From assembly GCF_003751225.1 (NCBI RefSeq), contig NZ_RJKE01000001.1, positions 6,572,001 through 6,636,000 of the forward strand: a stretch of 64,000 nt of DNA, read 5' to 3'. The stretch comes from Actinocorallia herbida. Its GTDB lineage: Bacteria > Actinomycetota > Actinomycetes > Streptosporangiales > Streptosporangiaceae. The position numbers and the translations under genes were made by a program. The number at the start of each line of letters is the position of its first letter. The first letter of the stretch is position 1. Below are positions 61,315 through 64,000 of this stretch, one piece after another. Below the pieces are notes generated by a model. It searched no databases. It was not told where the DNA came from and saw nothing but the letters and a program-made list of their open reading frames with translations.

Positions 61315-62103
61315 CTAGTCGAACTGGCCGCCCATGGCGTGGACGCCGCCGTCGACGTGGACGATCTCGGCGGTGGTGGCCGGGAACCAGTCGGACAGGA
61401 GGGCGCAGGTGGCCTTGGCGGTGGGGACCACGTCGGTGATGTCCCAGCCGAGGGGGGCGGACTTGGACCAGCCGTCGGTGATGCCCTCGAAGCCGGGGAT
61501 GGACTTGGCGGCCATCGTCTTGATGGGGCCGGCGGCCACGAGGTTGAAGCGGATGCCGTCCTTGCCGAGGTAGCGGGCGAGGTAGCGGTTGGCGGACTCC
61601 AGGCCGGCCTTGGCGACGCCCATCCAGTCGTAGACGGGCCAGGCGGCCTGCGCGTCGAAGGTGAGGCCGACGACGGAGCCGCCGCCCTTCATCAGGGGCA
61701 GGCAGGCCATCGCCAGGGCCTTGTAGGAGAAGGTGGAGATCTGGACGGCGGTGGCGACGTCCTCCCACTTGGTGTTGAGGAAGTTGCCGCCGAGCGCGTC
61801 CTGCGGGGCGAAGCCGATCGAGTGGACGACGCCGTCGATGCGGTCCCAGCCGTACGCCTCGAGGTTGGCGACGAGCGAGTCGAGGTGCTCGGTGTTGGTG
61901 ACGTCGAGCTCGATGACCGGCGGCGGGTTGTCCGGGCCGGAGGGGAGCTTCTTGGCGATGCGCGCGGTGAGCGTCGGCCGGGGGAACGCGGTGAGGATGA
62001 CGTTGGCGCCCTCCTCCTGCGCGATCCGCGCGACGTGGAAGCCGATCGAGGCGTCGGTGAGGACGCCCGTCACCAGGATGTTCTTGCCGTCGAGGATGCC
62101 CAT
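61315..62103 (-). CDS. fabI: Enoyl-[acyl-carrier-protein] reductase (NADH), FabI/InhA type
   Basis: A 262-aa NADH-dependent reductase for the last step of fatty-acid elongation. It opens with the divergent glycine motif VTGVLTDASIGFHVARIAQE, as InhA does. YDWMGVAKAGLES supplies the catalytic Tyr and Lys with the FabI spacing of six residues. The C-terminal NLVAAGPIKTMAAKSIPGF matches the InhA substrate loop. It is 4 nt downstream of fabG, the same order as mabA-inhA in mycobacteria. Confidence 0.95.
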   Translation of the reverse strand: MGILDGKNILVTGVLTDASIGFHVARIAQEEGANVILTAFPRPTLTARIAKKLPSGPDNPPPVIELDVTNTEHLDSLVANLEAYGWDRIDGVVHSIGFAPQDALGGNFLNTKWEDVATAVQISTFSYKALAMACLPLMKGGGSVVGLTFDAQAAWPVYDWMGVAKAGLESANRYLARYLGKDGIRFNLVAAGPIKTMAAKSIPGFEGITDGWSKSAPLGWDITDVVPTAKATCALLSDWFPATTAEIVHVDGGVHAMGGQFD

Positions 62104-62107
62104 GGTC

Positions 62108-62812
62108 TCAGTGCCCCATTCCCAGTCCGCCGTCCACCGGAATGACGGCCCCGGTGATGTAGGAGGCCGCGTCGCTGGCGAGGAACCGCACGACCGCGGC
62201 GATCTCCTCGGGCTCGGCCTGCCGCTTCAGCGGGATGTTCTGCTTGATCGTCTCTTGGAGCTTCTCGGGGAGCTCCGCGGTCATGTCGGTGTTCACGAAG
62301 CCCGGCGCCACCACGTTCGCGGTGATGTTGCGCGAGCCGAGCTCGCGGGCCATCGAGCGGGCCATGCCGACCATGCCGGACTTGGACGCCGCGTAGTTGA
62401 CCTGGCCGCCGGAGCCCGCGAGGCCCACGACGGAGGAGATGAAGATGATGCGGCCCTTGCGCATCTTCATCATGCCCTTGACCGCGCGCTTGGCGACGCG
62501 GAACGAGCCGGTGAGGTTGGTGTCGATCACCGAGGTGAAGGCGTCCTCGCTCATGAGGGCGACGAGGGTGTCCTTGGTGACGCCCGCGTTGGCGACGACG
62601 ACCTCGACGGGGCCCTGTTCGGCCTCGATCTTGGCGAAGGCCGCGTCGACGTCTTCCCAGCTCGTCACGTCGCACTTCACGCCGAACAGGCCCTCCGGGG
62701 GCTGGCCCGACCGGTAGGTGACGGCCACCGCGTCGCCCGCGGCCTGCAACTCCCGGGCGATCGCGAGCCCGATGCCGCGGTTGCCGCCGGTGACCAGGAC
62801 TGAGCGCGTCAT
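62108..62812 (-). CDS. fabG: 3-oxoacyl-[acyl-carrier-protein] reductase FabG/MabA type
   Basis: A 234-aa NADPH-dependent SDR. It has GGNRGIG (about 8-14), NAGVTKD, ISSVVGLAGSGGQVNYAASKSG (Ser, then Tyr and Lys of YAASK; cited by parts SSVVGLAG and YAASKSG), and the C-terminal ITGAVIPVDGGLGMGH. The GGLGMGH ending is typical of FabG1/MabA. GGAGG lies 8 nt before the ATG. First gene of the fabG-fabI operon. Confidence 0.95.
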   Translation of the reverse strand: MTRSVLVTGGNRGIGLAIARELQAAGDAVAVTYRSGQPPEGLFGVKCDVTSWEDVDAAFAKIEAEQGPVEVVVANAGVTKDTLVALMSEDAFTSVIDTNLTGSFRVAKRAVKGMMKMRKGRIIFISSVVGLAGSGGQVNYAASKSGMVGMARSMARELGSRNITANVVAPGFVNTDMTAELPEKLQETIKQNIPLKRQAEPEEIAAVVRFLASDAASYITGAVIPVDGGLGMGH

Positions 62813-62984
62813 GCGCGGAACCTCCAGTTGGGTAGCGAGCGAGGGTCACATGCGCGGCCCAAATTACCGGCCCGCGCCGCCCGTGCCAGGTGCGGAGGCC
62901 GACAAGATCCGGCCTCCGCGTTTGTCCCCTGCCCGCAACGGGTAACCGTGTGCCGCTCACGCCGGTGATCGATAAGTTCGAAGG

Positions 62985-64000
62985 GTGCATGAAATCGATC
63001 CGGCTTTCACCGCCATTCCGCTGCGGCGCCTGGCCGACGCCGCGCTGACCCGGGCCAGAGAGCTCGGGGCCTCGCACGCCGATTTCCGGCTGGAGCGCAT
63101 CCGCAGCCAGACCCTCAGGTTGAAGGACGCCGTCCTGGAGACGGCCCTGGACGCCGACGACATCGGCCTGTCGGTCCGGGTCGTCAAGGACGGGACCTGG
63201 GGTTTCGCCTCGGGTATCGACCTGACTCCGGAGGCCGCCGTGGCCGTCGCCGAGCAGGCCGTCGCGGTCGCCCAGGTGGCGCGGGCGATCAACCGGGAGC
63301 CCGTGGAGCTCGCCGCCGAACCCGCGCACGGCGAGAAGGTGTGGGTGTCGGCCTACGAGGTCGACCCGTTCACCGTCCCGTCGAGCGAGAAGGCCGAGCT
63401 GCTCGGCGGCTGGTCGCGGGGGCTGCTGGAGGCGGGGGTGGACCATGTGGACGCCTCCCTGCTCCAGGTGAAGGAGAACAAGTTCTTCGCCTCCCTGGAC
63501 GGCACGGTCACCACCCAGCAGCGGGTGCGGGTCCATCCGCAGCTCACCGCGGTGAAGATCGTCGACGGGGCGTTCGACACCATGCGGACGCTGGCCCCGC
63601 CCGTCGGCCGGGGGTACGAGTACCTGACGGGCACCGGCTGGGACTTCGGTGCCGAGCTGGCCCGGATCCCCGAGCTGCTCGCCGAGAAGCTCGCCGCCCC
63701 GACCGTCGACGCCGGGACCTACGACGTGGTCGTGGACCCGTCGAACCTGTGGCTGACGATCCACGAGTCGATCGGCCACGCCACCGAGCTCGACCGCGCG
63801 CTGGGCTATGAGGCCGCCTACGCCGGGACGTCCTTCGCGACGCCCGATCTGCTGGGCGACCTCCAGTACGGCTCGCCCGTCCTGAACGTCACCGGCGACC
63901 GGACGGCCGAGCACGGCCTGTCCACCATCGGCTATGACGACGAGGGCGTGGCCACCCAGCGCTGGGACATCATCACCGGCGGCGTGTTCACCGGCTACCA
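62985..64000 (+). CDS. tldD: TldD/PmbA family metalloprotease, TldD type (3' end outside window)
   Basis: The first 338 codons of a TldD-like protease. The metal motif is HESIGHATELD (HExxxH, about 263-273). The upstream domain has FRLERIRSQTLRLKDAVLE and the IGLSVRVVKDGTWGFAS motif. With PmbA/TldE it forms a heterodimeric protease that processes small modified peptides such as microcin B17 in Escherichia coli. The GTG start is supported by TAAGTT at 62973-62978, 6 nt upstream. A pmbA gene probably follows beyond the window. Confidence 0.92.
   Translation, partial: MHEIDPAFTAIPLRRLADAALTRARELGASHADFRLERIRSQTLRLKDAVLETALDADDIGLSVRVVKDGTWGFASGIDLTPEAAVAVAEQAVAVAQVARAINREPVELAAEPAHGEKVWVSAYEVDPFTVPSSEKAELLGGWSRGLLEAGVDHVDASLLQVKENKFFASLDGTVTTQQRVRVHPQLTAVKIVDGAFDTMRTLAPPVGRGYEYLTGTGWDFGAELARIPELLAEKLAAPTVDAGTYDVVVDPSNLWLTIHESIGHATELDRALGYEAAYAGTSFATPDLLGDLQYGSPVLNVTGDRTAEHGLSTIGYDDEGVATQRWDIITGGVFTGY

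Noticed and set aside
1-64000. CRISPR arrays, tRNA or rRNA genes, transposases and integrases
   Set aside because: No regularly spaced direct repeats, cloverleaf segments or recombinase-like proteins were seen in reading both strands.

Overview
The window is about 72% GC chromosomal DNA from a high-GC actinomycete. Diagnostic genes are a complete Pup-proteasome locus (pafB, pafC, pafA, prcA, prcB, pup, dop, mpa/arc), the mycothiol ligase mshC, a fabG-fabI pair in mabA-inhA order, and many genes with a -10 hexamer 6-7 nt before the start codon. Gene content fits Streptosporangiales (Thermomonosporaceae-like) better than Mycobacteriales, but that placement is inference. There are no rRNA, tRNA, CRISPR or insertion-sequence features; the window reads as core chromosome with a few accessory insertions.

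Layout. 1-4.3 kb: the end of a sugar ABC ATPase, an M24 peptidase, a 5'-3' exonuclease, a small membrane protein and a Crp/Fnr regulator. 4.3-8.7 kb (minus): a Ski2/HelY helicase, tatC, tatA and a small membrane protein. 8.7-21.4 kb: pafC-pafB, a DUF3866 gene, a two-domain FKBP lipoprotein, pafA, prcA-prcB, a zinc-ribbon endonuclease VII-like gene, pup, dop and the Mpa/ARC ATPase. Hairpins cut this locus into several likely transcription units. 21.5-28.8 kb: trmI, an M50 protease with CBS domains, a RecB-like and a DnaQ-like nuclease, a MarR regulator divergent from a membrane protein with a twin operator, an RNA-repair-like nucleotidyltransferase/3'-phosphatase fusion, and an HdeD-like protein. 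28.9-34.3 kb: a MacB/FtsX ABC exporter and a NarL-type two-component system.

34.4-46.9 kb holds two tandem, co-oriented, paralogous five-gene peptide-type ABC transporter operons, both in the order permease C, binding lipoprotein, permease B, ATPase D, ATPase F. 47.3-55.1 kb: a small membrane protein, a HAD phosphatase, a universal stress protein, PAC2, mshC, a secreted protein, an NRDE/TANGO2-like protein, and the SCO1664 / DUF3090 / histidine-phosphatase module. 55.3-64 kb: corA, an SDR, a membrane protein, an aldo/keto reductase, a RecD2-like protein whose ATPase motifs have decayed, a secreted anchored protein, fabI, fabG and the start of tldD.

How the genes work together. Dop deamidates the C-terminal Gln of Pup, PafA ligates Pup to lysines, Mpa/ARC unfolds pupylated proteins and PrcAB degrades them; PafBC is a WYL-type DNA-damage regulator. 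MshC makes a mycothiol intermediate, and FabG/FabI carry out two steps of fatty-acid elongation. The observations most worth follow-up are the RNA-repair fusion, the decayed RecD2-like protein, the endonuclease VII gene together with a G-quadruplex-prone leader before prcB, the predicted leaderless starts, and the duplicated transporter operon.
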